Shown here in pieces: positions 42,335 to 50,706 of a stretch of DNA of 64,000 nucleotides. How positions within the stretch are numbered: the first letter of the stretch is position 1; each line of letters opens with the position of its first letter. Made by a program: the position numbers and the translations under genes. The DNA lies in NCBI RefSeq assembly GCF_002831565.1, contig NZ_CP025096.1, positions 7,431,014 through 7,495,013 on the forward strand, given 5' to 3'. The notes below the pieces were generated by a model. The model saw nothing but the letters and a program-made list of their open reading frames with translations. It was not told the DNA's origin and did no database searches. This DNA comes from Spirosoma pollinicola. GTDB lineage: Bacteria > Bacteroidota > Bacteroidia > Cytophagales > Spirosomataceae.

Positions 42335-42434
42335 CGGAAAGAAGCAGACACCTGTAAGCTCACGTGTCTCGCATAGGTGCGTTTGTTGAGCATGTACTTT
42401 TTAATTATCTGTCCAACGCTATCCGTCGCATACG
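42335..42434. mobile_element. MITE-like repeat, copy 4 (right part)
   Basis: GAAGCAGACACCTG, GTGTCTCGCATAGGTGCGTT and the right end TTTTTAATTATCTGTCCAACG...CGCATACG (42434) match the family. The left end is missing. It lies in the 401-base gap between the adhesin and the sigma factor genes; a minus-strand frame at 42151-42393 in this gap is not convincing. Confidence 0.6.
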
Positions 42435-42465
42435 TTCAGGTTCAGTACCTTTCTGTTTACAGACT

Positions 42466-43017
42466 CTATCGTTTTTCCGCCGTCAGATAAAACTGATAGG
42501 CTTTCTGCCGGGTTCGCTTCAACCGCATCTTAACGGCGCTTTCCTGAAGACCCAGCTGCTGGGCAATCTGTTGGATGGACAGCCCCTGCTGGTATTTTAG
42601 GCGAAGCAGACTTGCCTCCATAGGCGAGAGTTGCTGGAGTGTTTGGGTAAGCAGTTGCAAGCGCTCTTCCAGGGGTTCCTGCTCGGCTGGATCGGCGAAC
42701 TGATAAGCCTCCTCAACGTCCAGGTTTGCCATCGGCAATCGCTTGGCGACTTTAATTTGATCCAGGCAATAGTTGAAGGATATCGAGTAAAGCCAGGTAG
42801 AAAACGTGGATTTCTCCTGAAACCGATCCAGTCGGTCGAAGGTGCGGATAAATATATCGTGGGTATAATCCTGGGCTTTTTCCGAGTCTTTGGTCATGGA
42901 TAAACAACGATTATAGACTTTCCCCACATAGCGGCTATAAAGCTCTTCAAAGCAGGCATTGGGATTGGTGGCGAACTGCTGGCGGATCAGGTCTTCGTCG
43001 TTAAGTTTGGTTTTCAT
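42466..43017 (-). CDS. ECF RNA polymerase sigma factor
   Basis: The 183-residue sigma-70 family member of the ECF type has region 2 with CFEELYSRYVGKVYNRCLSM, DIFIRTFDRLDRFQEKSTFS and TWLYSISFNYCLDQIK, and region 4 with LSPMEASLLRLKYQQGLSIQ and QIAQQLGLQESAVKMRLKRT. It would direct RNA polymerase to a small regulon. No anti-sigma/FecR gene follows, unlike many Bacteroidota ECF loci, so it may be controlled differently or act alone. An inverted repeat at 43045-43079 lies just upstream and may be its promoter control. Confidence 0.93.
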   Translation of the reverse strand: MKTKLNDEDLIRQQFATNPNACFEELYSRYVGKVYNRCLSMTKDSEKAQDYTHDIFIRTFDRLDRFQEKSTFSTWLYSISFNYCLDQIKVAKRLPMANLDVEEAYQFADPAEQEPLEERLQLLTQTLQQLSPMEASLLRLKYQQGLSIQQIAQQLGLQESAVKMRLKRTRQKAYQFYLTAEKR

Positions 43018-43044
43018 CGTCTCGGTAGTGAATAAAAATTCTGG

Positions 43045-43079
43045 GTATCAATAAGTTTCTGATTGGCGTTTATTGATAC
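43045..43079. promoter_or_regulatory. Inverted repeat upstream of the ECF sigma gene
   Basis: GTATCAATAA (43045-43054) and TTATTGATAC (43070-43079) are perfect 10-base arms 15 bases apart. They lie 28-62 bases before the sigma factor start, in a 385-base gap (43018-43402) that otherwise shows no gene. A repressor or activator site is plausible. Confidence 0.4.
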
Positions 43080-43402
43080 AAATTTGTTTCTATTGACTGC
43101 CCGTTGAGAACTTGATTCGATGAACTGACTGTTTTGCCCGTTTTTCGGTATGAATTACCGAAATATACAGCCGAAAGGGAGTATAAGCAATTGAAATACA
43201 GGTGATTATATATTAATTAGATCATATGAATAGGGGGCATATTAATAATGCAAACTATTCATTAAACCAGAAAAAAGGGTGTTTCTCCCATTACTAATAG
43301 CCTCACTATTCCTTTTCATTGTACTGTCGAAACTCTTGCTCTAAGCCCAAACTTGTTTAGTGCAGGATCTTAACCTGTTGTTCCACACTAAATTAAAGGG
43401 CA

Positions 43403-44824
43403 ATGAAACCTGTTGATCCAAAAGCTTTCGCTACCGACCGCATTCTTAAGAACCTTCAGGGTAATACGATAAAAGGCCATGGACGTGAACACACAACCCA
43501 TATTTTTATCCATTTTAACGCCAATTGTATTCCTGCGGTAAAAGAATGGGTACGATCCTTTGCAGAAGATAACTTGACCAGTTCCAAGAAGCAATTAGAA
43601 GAAAGAGAAGCTTTCAAGAAGGAGGATAAGCCTGGTGGTTTATTCTCCGCCCTTTTCCTGTCAGCCGCTGGATACAAGGCGCTGGGATTTACCGACGTAC
43701 AAACAAAATTCAGCGATCCGGCCTTTAAAGCTGGTCTGAAAGCCCGCCGTACACAAACCAATGATCCTACAACCAATAAATGGGAGGAGGGCTACAGGCA
43801 CGAATCTCATGCCATGATTTTATTGGCCGATGATGATCCGAAACGTATGGGTAATTTCACCAAAGTCTTGCTCGACGTACTTGATAAATTTAGCCGAATC
43901 GATGTAGTCGAATATGGCGACGCTATTCGAAATTCAGCCCTTGCAGGAATCGAACATTTTGGTTACGTCGACGGCACAAGCCAACCGCTTTTCTTAAAAG
44001 ATGAAATCGAATCTTATGAACAACTTCATGGGGTCACACTTTCTCCTCCATCTCCTAATCTAAAATTTGATCCTTCTGCCGACACTAATTTAATTCTGAT
44101 TCCTGATCCTTATGTAACACCCCATCCTGAAAAACCATCTTTTGGCAGTTATTTCGTTTTTAGAAAATTGGAACAGAATGTACGGGCATTTAAAGAAGCG
44201 GAAGAAAAAGTTGGAAAGAAGTTGTTCCCTAACTTAGGAGACGAATCGAAACGGGAACTGGCTGGGGCCTATCTTGTCGGCCGTTTTGAGGACGGTAGTC
44301 CAGTACTAATGGATGATGAAGATTCTATTCTGAATAGTGCAAGTTTTAACAATTTCGATTACAGCAATGATCCTAGCGGAGGTCGCTGTCCTCATTTTGC
44401 CCATATCAGGAAGGCAAACCCAAGAAGAGATGCGTTCGATAAATCTAAAACTATGGCACGGCGTGGTATTCCATTTGGCCACCGAAATGTGGATACAGAA
44501 TTGGACCCTATTGCCAAACAAACGCCTGAAAGTGGAGTAGGTTTACTGTTTATGAGTTATCAGGCAAGTATAGAAACCCAGTTTGAGTTCATTCAGCAAT
44601 CTTGGGCAAATAGTGCCGGTTTCCCTACTGGTGGCACAGGTATTGATCCTATAATTGGCCAGTCTGCTGCTGGTGCACCATCATCCGAACGCACCTACAA
44701 ACTTCCTCAAGCGTATGGCACTCCTGTACCTGGTGTTGAGGCAACTTTTGATCAATTTGTAACCATGAAAGGGGGCGAATATTTCTTCGCGCCAAGTATT
44801 ACTTTTCTTAAAAGTCTAGTTTAA
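43403..44824 (+). CDS. DyP-type heme peroxidase
   Basis: The 473-residue dye-decolourising peroxidase has a catalytic GxxDG motif at 187-191 (GYVDGTSQP, distal Asp190). The heme-ligand region is RCPHFAHIRKANPR, with the proximal His most likely His334. Downstream, GVGLLFMSYQASIETQFEFI and the C-terminal YFFAPSITFLKSL are typical. These enzymes oxidise dyes, aromatics and other electron donors with hydrogen peroxide. No Tat signal is visible at the N-terminus, so it is probably cytoplasmic or encapsulated, but no encapsulin gene lies next to it. A strong hairpin follows the gene. Confidence 0.93.
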   Translation: MKPVDPKAFATDRILKNLQGNTIKGHGREHTTHIFIHFNANCIPAVKEWVRSFAEDNLTSSKKQLEEREAFKKEDKPGGLFSALFLSAAGYKALGFTDVQTKFSDPAFKAGLKARRTQTNDPTTNKWEEGYRHESHAMILLADDDPKRMGNFTKVLLDVLDKFSRIDVVEYGDAIRNSALAGIEHFGYVDGTSQPLFLKDEIESYEQLHGVTLSPPSPNLKFDPSADTNLILIPDPYVTPHPEKPSFGSYFVFRKLEQNVRAFKEAEEKVGKKLFPNLGDESKRELAGAYLVGRFEDGSPVLMDDEDSILNSASFNNFDYSNDPSGGRCPHFAHIRKANPRRDAFDKSKTMARRGIPFGHRNVDTELDPIAKQTPESGVGLLFMSYQASIETQFEFIQQSWANSAGFPTGGTGIDPIIGQSAAGAPSSERTYKLPQAYGTPVPGVEATFDQFVTMKGGEYFFAPSITFLKSLV

Positions 44825-44903
44825 CTACTGATTGTCAGAGGCCCGTTGATTGTTCTCAATTTCAGTCACTCATCAAATGTTTCCCGCTGCGTAAACTAAA
44901 TTT

Positions 44904-44942
44904 GTTGACGTGTAAAATAGTCTGGACATTTTACACGTCAAC
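44904..44942. terminator. Strong hairpin after the DyP gene
   Basis: GTTGACGTGTAAAAT (44904-44918) and ATTTTACACGTCAAC (44928-44942) are perfect 15-base arms with a 9-base loop. It separates the DyP gene from a convergent recombinase relic and is a candidate bidirectional terminator. It may also be a leftover recombination site of that relic. Confidence 0.55.
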
Positions 44943-44996
44943 TTTCAGATGTACAACTGTAACTGGAAATTGAGGGCACAAACAAACTCATGCATA

Positions 44997-45475
44997 CTAA
45001 AACGGCGATGAATTATATGTCGACTTATTTATTAGTCGCTGGACCTTCACCCGCTGGAACAAATGGCCCTTAGCCGTTCGGAAACCCGACGCATTCAATT
45101 CGTCCGCAATTTGCTGTAAAGTTTTCCCTTGATGTAAATATTCTTTGATGGTCAGCAAGGCTAGCTGATTATGTTTGTTGGTGAGCGCTTTTTGCTTAAT
45201 GGCTTCCACCCCTATCTGTTGCGCTTGTGGCGTCAGATTCTGGGGTGAGCCTAAGACAAAGCCTTGTTGCTTCTTAACGGCTAAGGCCTTTCTGGTGCAC
45301 TCGCCGATCAGCTCCCGTTCATGGTGGCCCAGCGTAGCGAAGATGCCGATGGTCAGGGTGTTGGCGTCCGGCATATCAACGCACTGGAAATTAACACCTG
45401 AATCTCACAGGGGTAAAAATGAACGAGGCATTACGGCTCAACCGGTCGAGGTCAGGAGCCGAAGAAAATAAGCGG
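44997..45475 (-). pseudogene. Serine recombinase, decayed second copy
   Basis: The intact part reads MPDANTLTIGIFATLGHHER through KTLQQIADELNASGFRTAKG. It is clearly the C-terminal half of the recombinase encoded at 7.5-8.2 kb, with most residues identical. Upstream on the minus strand the homology continues in disrupted form (LDRLSRNASFIFTP, then DSGVNFQC in another frame) to about 45475, so there is at least one frameshift. The catalytic N-terminus with its serine is gone. Orientation is opposite to the intact copy. It should be inactive but could serve as a region for homologous recombination. Confidence 0.85.
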
Positions 45476-45885
45476 CATGGTAGGCGATGTAGTTAGGAAG
45501 CTCAAGTCCTGATTGGTAGTTTTATAAACCTTCGCACTAATACCTAAATGTGTATTTGTGTGAAAAGGGTGGGTGAATTAAAAAAAGTACAGCACAGATA
45601 GATCTAAAGAACACGGTCAGCCATTATCTTCATAACATCCCTGTATCTATACAATTCCAACCCTAATTGCGTGTGGCCAGTTGTAAAAGAGCTGTAGCAT
45701 CTCGTTAAAAGAGCCTTTTTCGATATTTAGACACGAGCCGCTAACTGGCTAACTACCTTTTCCAAACGTTACTTCCCTAAGTACGAAAACTATATAACTA
45801 GGCTAAATAAATTTGCTTGAAGTTAACCTAAACCTAAGGCGAAGTAAGGCGTTAATTCGTTACAGTAGTCAAATGAACATGCACT
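45476..45885. other. Intergenic region without a recognised gene
   Basis: About 400 bases between the recombinase relic and the next gene. The only feature I would note is TAAATTTG at 45808-45815, which fits the TAnnTTTG -7 promoter element and lies 70 bases before the next ATG. Confidence 0.4.
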
Positions 45886-46302
45886 ATGAATCGCTCCTTG
45901 TTTTGGCTGGCGTTACTGATCGTTGCGGCTCCCACCTGTATCGCCCAACGGGTGATTTATTCGAGTCAACTGATTTCGCAATCCTACCAGGGGCCTGCCA
46001 TCAAGAAGATTCGTGCCCCAGGAAGATTTTCCTCAACGATTACGGTGAAGTATACCGATGGCCGCAAACAGATTATCCCCAGAGACAGCATCTGGGGCTA
46101 TGAAGACGCGCGGGGTCGGTTGTATCGCAATTACAAGCGTGAGTTCTACCGAGTGACGGCAGTCAGCGATTTGGTTCGCTACGTCGTCACGCGCTCTAAT
46201 GGCCGGGGTGTGGTCAACACCCGTTACTTCAGCCGAGACTTTGACAGTGCGCTGTATTGGGGTAAAGCCAAGGCCCGCCGTGATTCTAGCCAAGCACTTT
46301 AG
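45886..46302 (+). CDS. Small secreted hypothetical protein
   Basis: The 138-residue protein has a signal peptide (LALLIVAAPTCIAQ, about 7-20). A basic, probably beta-rich domain follows, containing STITVKYTDGRKQIIPRDSI and WGYEDARGRLYRNYKREFYR. It resembles the many small exported Bacteroidota proteins without assigned function. It is preceded by a possible TAnnTTTG promoter box. A longer frame in another phase in the same stretch is its shadow. Confidence 0.65.
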   Translation: MNRSLFWLALLIVAAPTCIAQRVIYSSQLISQSYQGPAIKKIRAPGRFSSTITVKYTDGRKQIIPRDSIWGYEDARGRLYRNYKREFYRVTAVSDLVRYVVTRSNGRGVVNTRYFSRDFDSALYWGKAKARRDSSQAL

Positions 46303-46352
46303 TGGCTATCAAAAGAAAACCCATTCAATAGGGTTGTTCTTCTTCCCAATCC

Positions 46353-46440
46353 CGTATGCTAGGGATAGAAGTTTACAGTTAATTGAACAAGCCGTTTCTT
46401 GAAATGCCCCTTCGTCTCAATTGGGAGCATTTAGCGAGAT
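46353..46440. mobile_element. MITE-like repeat, copy 5 (left part)
   Basis: The left end CGTATGCTAGGGATAGAAGT, ending TTACAGTTAATTGAAC, starts at 46353. The core TGAAATGCCCCTTCGTCTCA followed by ATTGGGAGCATTTAGCGAGA is complete. The right end is missing. It lies between the secreted protein gene and argS. Confidence 0.65.
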
Positions 46441-46598
46441 GCTGAAACACAGTCGGTTTCTGTACTTCTTCCCGATCTATTTTACCAACCCAACAGGTCA
46501 CCAGCCACTTAATGGCTCCGGCATTGACGCTTTATGAGTAGATTTGCCTGCACTGGAAAGCTCCATTAGAAGGATGCTTTTCAAGCACCTATTTACCT

Positions 46599-48362
46599 AT
46601 GCAATCGATTACTGCCCTGTTGACCCAAAAAATAGCTAACGCTTTTCTTGCCTGTGGATATGACCAAGAGTACGGCACTGTTGTCTTTTCCAAAACCTCG
46701 TTTAGTCAATTTCAGTGTAATGGCGCACTGGCAGCCGCCAAACGGCATAAGCGTAATCCAATGGACATCGCCCATGAGGTTAAAGCAACGGTAGGGCAAC
46801 AAGCGTTTTTTACCGTTGATGTCGTCAATCCAGGATTCATCAACCTAAACCTAGCCGATGATTTTCTAGCCGGCTATTGTTCTCAGATGCTCCAACTCGA
46901 CCAGTTGGGTTTTGAGCCGAGTGTCAATCCGCTCTCCATTATCATTGATTACGGGGGACCCAACATTGCCAAACCCCTACACGTAGGCCACTTACGATCC
47001 GCCATTATCGGCCAAGCCATCAAAAACACGGCGCGCTTTATGGGCCATACCGTCGTTGGCGACGTTCATCTGGGGGATTGGGGCTTGCAAATGGGCATGG
47101 TCATGGCCATGTTCATCAAAAGCGATGAGCACTTGGCCTCATTAATCAATCAGAATCGGACAGAGAACCTAATAGTTTATCCAATCGCCATCCAGGATCT
47201 GGAGACGATTTACCCTCAAGCCAGTGCGTTAGCCAAACAAGACAACTTGTTTTTAGCGGAATGTCGACGGATTACGGCCGAACTACAAAAAGGAAATGAG
47301 ACCTATACGGCTCTGTGGCGTAACATTGTCCGTACGTCGGTGGCCGATCTAAAGAAAAATTACGCCAAACTGAATGTCGACTTCGAGGAGTGGAAGGGGG
47401 AAAGTGATAGCCAACCCGTCATCCCATCAATGGTCGACGATCTGAAACAGCGGGGTTATGCCTACCCCAGTGAGGGGGCGTTGGTGGTTGATGTCGCTTT
47501 ACCCACGGACACCTCCCCGATTCCGCCCCTCATCCTGTCAAAGTCAGACGGCGCTTCACTTTACAGTACGACCGACTTAGCCACGATTATTCAACGAAAG
47601 AGCCAGTACGAACCAGACTATATCCTGTATGTGGTTGACAAGCGGCAAGACACTCATTTTCAGCAAGTCTTCCGCTGTGCGGATAAGGTAGGCCTTACCC
47701 AGCCGGACTTAAGGCTTGAATTCATTGCCTTTGGGACCATGAATGGCAAAGATGGCAAACCCTTCAAAACCCGCGATGGCGGGGTCATGAAGCTAAGTCT
47801 GCTGATTGATTTGATTGTGGCCGAGTCCCAAACTCGCCTACAAACTGTCAGCACCTCCACGATCAGCGCGGGAAGTGAACAAGCGGCTATTGCTCAGGTG
47901 GTAGGCATTGCGGCCTTAAAATTTGGCGACCTGATTAACGCCCGCGAATCGGACTATATTTTTGATGTGGATAAATTCACCGCTTTCGAAGGCAAAACAG
48001 GCCCTTATCTGTTGTATAGTGCGGTACGCATTAAATCCATTTTAGCCAAGGCCGCCGTCCAGCAGATACCGCTGACCGAAGCGATCCAGGTTAACTCCGC
48101 CCATGAACGAGCATTGCTACTGAAGATAACGGAACTCTACGACGTCATTCATAGCACGTTTGATAAGCGAATGCCGAATGTACTAGCCGAGTATGTGTAT
48201 AGTCTGGCGAACCTCTACAACTCGTTTTATCACGAGAGTCATGTGTTGAACGAAGTGGATCAGGCGATTCAGCGTTCGTTGGTTAGTATTATGTCCTTAA
48301 GTCTAAAGTGCATCGAAACTTGCGTCGGGTTACTGGGCATTTCGGTTCCGGATCGTATGTAG
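46599..48362 (+). CDS. argS: Arginyl-tRNA synthetase
   Basis: Class I aminoacyl-tRNA synthetase of 587 residues, the normal full length. The HIGH-type signature is HVGH at 128-131 in KPLHVGHLRSAIIG. The KMSKS-region equivalent is FKTRDGG at about 389-395, typical of ArgRS. The ArgRS N-terminal add-1 domain, DYGGPNIAKP ahead of the signature, and the C-terminal anticodon-binding helices (ALLLKITELYDVI, YVYSLANLYNSFYHE) are all present. It charges tRNA-Arg with arginine. An intact housekeeping synthetase among accessory cargo suggests either a second copy or an essential gene carried on a chromid. It stands alone. Confidence 0.95.
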   Translation: MQSITALLTQKIANAFLACGYDQEYGTVVFSKTSFSQFQCNGALAAAKRHKRNPMDIAHEVKATVGQQAFFTVDVVNPGFINLNLADDFLAGYCSQMLQLDQLGFEPSVNPLSIIIDYGGPNIAKPLHVGHLRSAIIGQAIKNTARFMGHTVVGDVHLGDWGLQMGMVMAMFIKSDEHLASLINQNRTENLIVYPIAIQDLETIYPQASALAKQDNLFLAECRRITAELQKGNETYTALWRNIVRTSVADLKKNYAKLNVDFEEWKGESDSQPVIPSMVDDLKQRGYAYPSEGALVVDVALPTDTSPIPPLILSKSDGASLYSTTDLATIIQRKSQYEPDYILYVVDKRQDTHFQQVFRCADKVGLTQPDLRLEFIAFGTMNGKDGKPFKTRDGGVMKLSLLIDLIVAESQTRLQTVSTSTISAGSEQAAIAQVVGIAALKFGDLINARESDYIFDVDKFTAFEGKTGPYLLYSAVRIKSILAKAAVQQIPLTEAIQVNSAHERALLLKITELYDVIHSTFDKRMPNVLAEYVYSLANLYNSFYHESHVLNEVDQAIQRSLVSIMSLSLKCIETCVGLLGISVPDRM

Positions 48363-48454
48363 TTGGATTTCAAGAGCGCAGCATAGTCTTTGACTTTCAC
48401 TAGGGTAATGGACAGTATTAGGCTGCTCTAAGCAACACACATAGACGTATTATA

Positions 48455-49735
48455 ATGATTGACAGAATTCTGGTCACCAGGATAAAGGGTTACGTTCTAC
48501 TTTTACTCTACTTGTGCGCGTGGCTCATACCTTTTTCATCGCGAGCCCAAAACACAGTTATCAAAGCCGGGCATTTATTTAATTTCCGCACGGGAGAGTT
48601 TAGTCAAGATCAAACTGTCCTTGTCAAAGAGGGGAAAATACTGGCTGTAGGACGTAATTTACCTTACAGTCGCACCGATACGCTGATTGATCTCTCCAAT
48701 GCCTGGGTACTGCCCGGTTTAATCGATTGTCATGTGCACTTGACGACGAATTTTCCGTACCGAAACCTGAGTCTCGCTCAAGCCTACACCACGGAAAGCT
48801 CCAGCCTGCGAGCCTTACGGGGAGGCCATGTGGCAGGGCAGTTATTGCGGGGAGGGTTTACGACCGTGAAGGAAATCGGTAATGACGCCAACTACGCTTC
48901 AGCCGATGTGATCAAAGCGATCAATCATGGCTGGTTGGCAGGCCCCCATATCGTGTATGCCGGCAAAATCATTGCGCCCTACGGTGGCCAAACCTCCGGC
49001 GTAAACAGTGAGCACGAACATCTGTGGGATTTTGAGTTCATCGATGCCGATACGCCCGACGAAATCAAAAAAGCCGTTCGAAAGAATATCTACTACGGGG
49101 CGACGGTCATCAAATTGGTGAGTGGGGACAACGCCTACTATAACGTGGAGGATATCCAGGCGGCGGTTCAGGAGGCGAGCAAAACCGGCCTGAAAGTGAC
49201 GGTCCACGTCATGGGTGGTCCGGCCGCCCGCAATGCTATTTTGGGCGGAGCGGCCGCCATTGAGCACGGCTTCGACCTTGACGATGAATTGCTTCGGCTG
49301 ATGCATAAGCGCGGGACCTTCCTGGTAGGCACTGATTTTTCCTTTGCCAACTGGTATGCCTATGGAATGGATTCCACCGCAGCCCACCAACTAGAGAGTC
49401 GGGGCATCGACCGGCTACAACGGGCTTACAAGTCGCAGGTCAAACTGGCGTTCGGCACCGACATTATCGTTGATTTACCCGGGCTTAACCGGCTCCAGAC
49501 TAATCTAAAAGAGTTGCAAACCTGGAAATTAGCTAAGATTCCTGCGGCTTACACCTTGCAAACGATGACCTTGTATGCCGCCGAACTATTAGGGGTGGGC
49601 GAAACGAGGGGCGTTATAGCACCGGCTTACTGGGCCGACATTATCGCCCTAAAAAGCAATCCCTTAGCGGACATTACGAGGGTGGAGCAGGTTAAATTTG
49701 TCATGAAAAAAGGGAAGGTCGTACGCTTAGACTAA
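48455..49735 (+). CDS. Secreted metal-dependent amidohydrolase
   Basis: The 426-residue amidohydrolase-superfamily protein has a signal peptide (LLLLYLCAWLIPFSSRAQ). Metal-binding His93-x-His95 is in LIDCHVHL. The likely bridging lysine is Lys220 in TVIKLVSG. Histidines follow in KVTVHVMGG and AAIEHGFD, and the late aspartate is in KLAFGTDI. This matches the Xaa-Pro dipeptidase/imidazolonepropionase-like branch of secreted peptide-degrading amidohydrolases. The substrate is not known. It follows argS by 92 bases on the same strand. Confidence 0.88.
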   Translation: MIDRILVTRIKGYVLLLLYLCAWLIPFSSRAQNTVIKAGHLFNFRTGEFSQDQTVLVKEGKILAVGRNLPYSRTDTLIDLSNAWVLPGLIDCHVHLTTNFPYRNLSLAQAYTTESSSLRALRGGHVAGQLLRGGFTTVKEIGNDANYASADVIKAINHGWLAGPHIVYAGKIIAPYGGQTSGVNSEHEHLWDFEFIDADTPDEIKKAVRKNIYYGATVIKLVSGDNAYYNVEDIQAAVQEASKTGLKVTVHVMGGPAARNAILGGAAAIEHGFDLDDELLRLMHKRGTFLVGTDFSFANWYAYGMDSTAAHQLESRGIDRLQRAYKSQVKLAFGTDIIVDLPGLNRLQTNLKELQTWKLAKIPAAYTLQTMTLYAAELLGVGETRGVIAPAYWADIIALKSNPLADITRVEQVKFVMKKGKVVRLD

Positions 49736-49876
49736 TGACAACAGCGCGTACAGAAGAGCGTGTCCTTGAGTCAAGAAACGTATTTCGCTAGATCAGCAGT
49801 TTTAAGCTGTTCGGTAAGCCCGAGTGGAGTGGCCAAGGCATTGTAGACCTGAACGCAGACATGCCCAATGGCTTAA

Positions 49877-50530
49877 TTAACGAAGTATAGCTTTCGCATA
49901 GTGACTGTTTGCCCATTGAATGCTAGGCTCAATCCACTCGGGTAATGCGTGAAATAGAAAACCATGCTTCTGATTTGTGTTTAGCTCAATCTCTTCAAAC
50001 CGAGTTATAGGTAGTCTAGACGTTTTCTTTCGCTCAATAGCCGAAACCCCAAATGGATCGGACCGCTCATAAATGGTCAGAATATTACCGCAGAAGTTAA
50101 TATTGGGCAAGTCTTTAAGATCTGATTCGCGAAAGCAGCCAATGAAAATAAAATTGAGGGCCGGGTTAGCCGCCAGTGTCGAAACGTGTTGAGCGATGTA
50201 ACCTCCTTTTGAAGTGCCAATGACTGTAATATAATTTGGTTGAACCCCTTTTCTGAGTAGACTATCAATCTGCTGACCTACTTTATTAGCATACTGGTTG
50301 ACATCTGTATTGGCCGGACGCTTTTCAGAAATGACCTCAAAGCCCGCTTTTTGAAAAGCCATAATAATCTCGGTATATTCTGCTCGCCCATAGGTTGGCT
50401 CAACAGCAGAGAGTTCATGTTCCTCCAAGAAGCGATTATGTAAAAAGAAAACATACCGCTGGGCCATCAGGGAGAAAGGCAAGCATAAGAGAACCAGGCA
50501 AATGACAAGATGTTTAAGTGGAAAAGGCAA
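49877..50530 (-). CDS. Secreted alpha/beta hydrolase
   Basis: The 217-residue protein has a signal peptide (LVICLVLLCLPFSLMAQ, about 8-24) and a small alpha/beta hydrolase fold. The opening strand is RYVFFLHNRFLEEHE. The nucleophile elbow is GTSKGGYIAQ, with Ser as the expected nucleophile. The acid is near ILTIYERSDPFG and the histidine in NQKHGFLFHAL. The closest functions would be lipase- or esterase-like, but the fold has few diagnostic residues. It is downstream of nothing obvious, in a minus-strand pair with the TonB receptor gene. Confidence 0.78.
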   Translation of the reverse strand: MPFPLKHLVICLVLLCLPFSLMAQRYVFFLHNRFLEEHELSAVEPTYGRAEYTEIIMAFQKAGFEVISEKRPANTDVNQYANKVGQQIDSLLRKGVQPNYITVIGTSKGGYIAQHVSTLAANPALNFIFIGCFRESDLKDLPNINFCGNILTIYERSDPFGVSAIERKKTSRLPITRFEEIELNTNQKHGFLFHALPEWIEPSIQWANSHYAKAILR

Positions 50531-50706
50531 AATTGACGTTGTTTTAGGGGAGCCTAAAAGTACGAATTAACAATGGCAATTAAGGGGACCTCTACTTGCT
50601 GAGTCATCGGTTGACTCTTTCCAAGTATCATAGAGCGTTTTCTTGAGAATAAGTAAAAGGCTACTTCACAAAAACTCGCGGCTGAGTAAACCATGATAAC
50701 CGACGT

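Noticed and set aside
42151..42393. An 80-codon minus-strand frame
   Set aside because: It runs into a MITE-like copy, has no recognisable domain and an unusual composition; probably chance.
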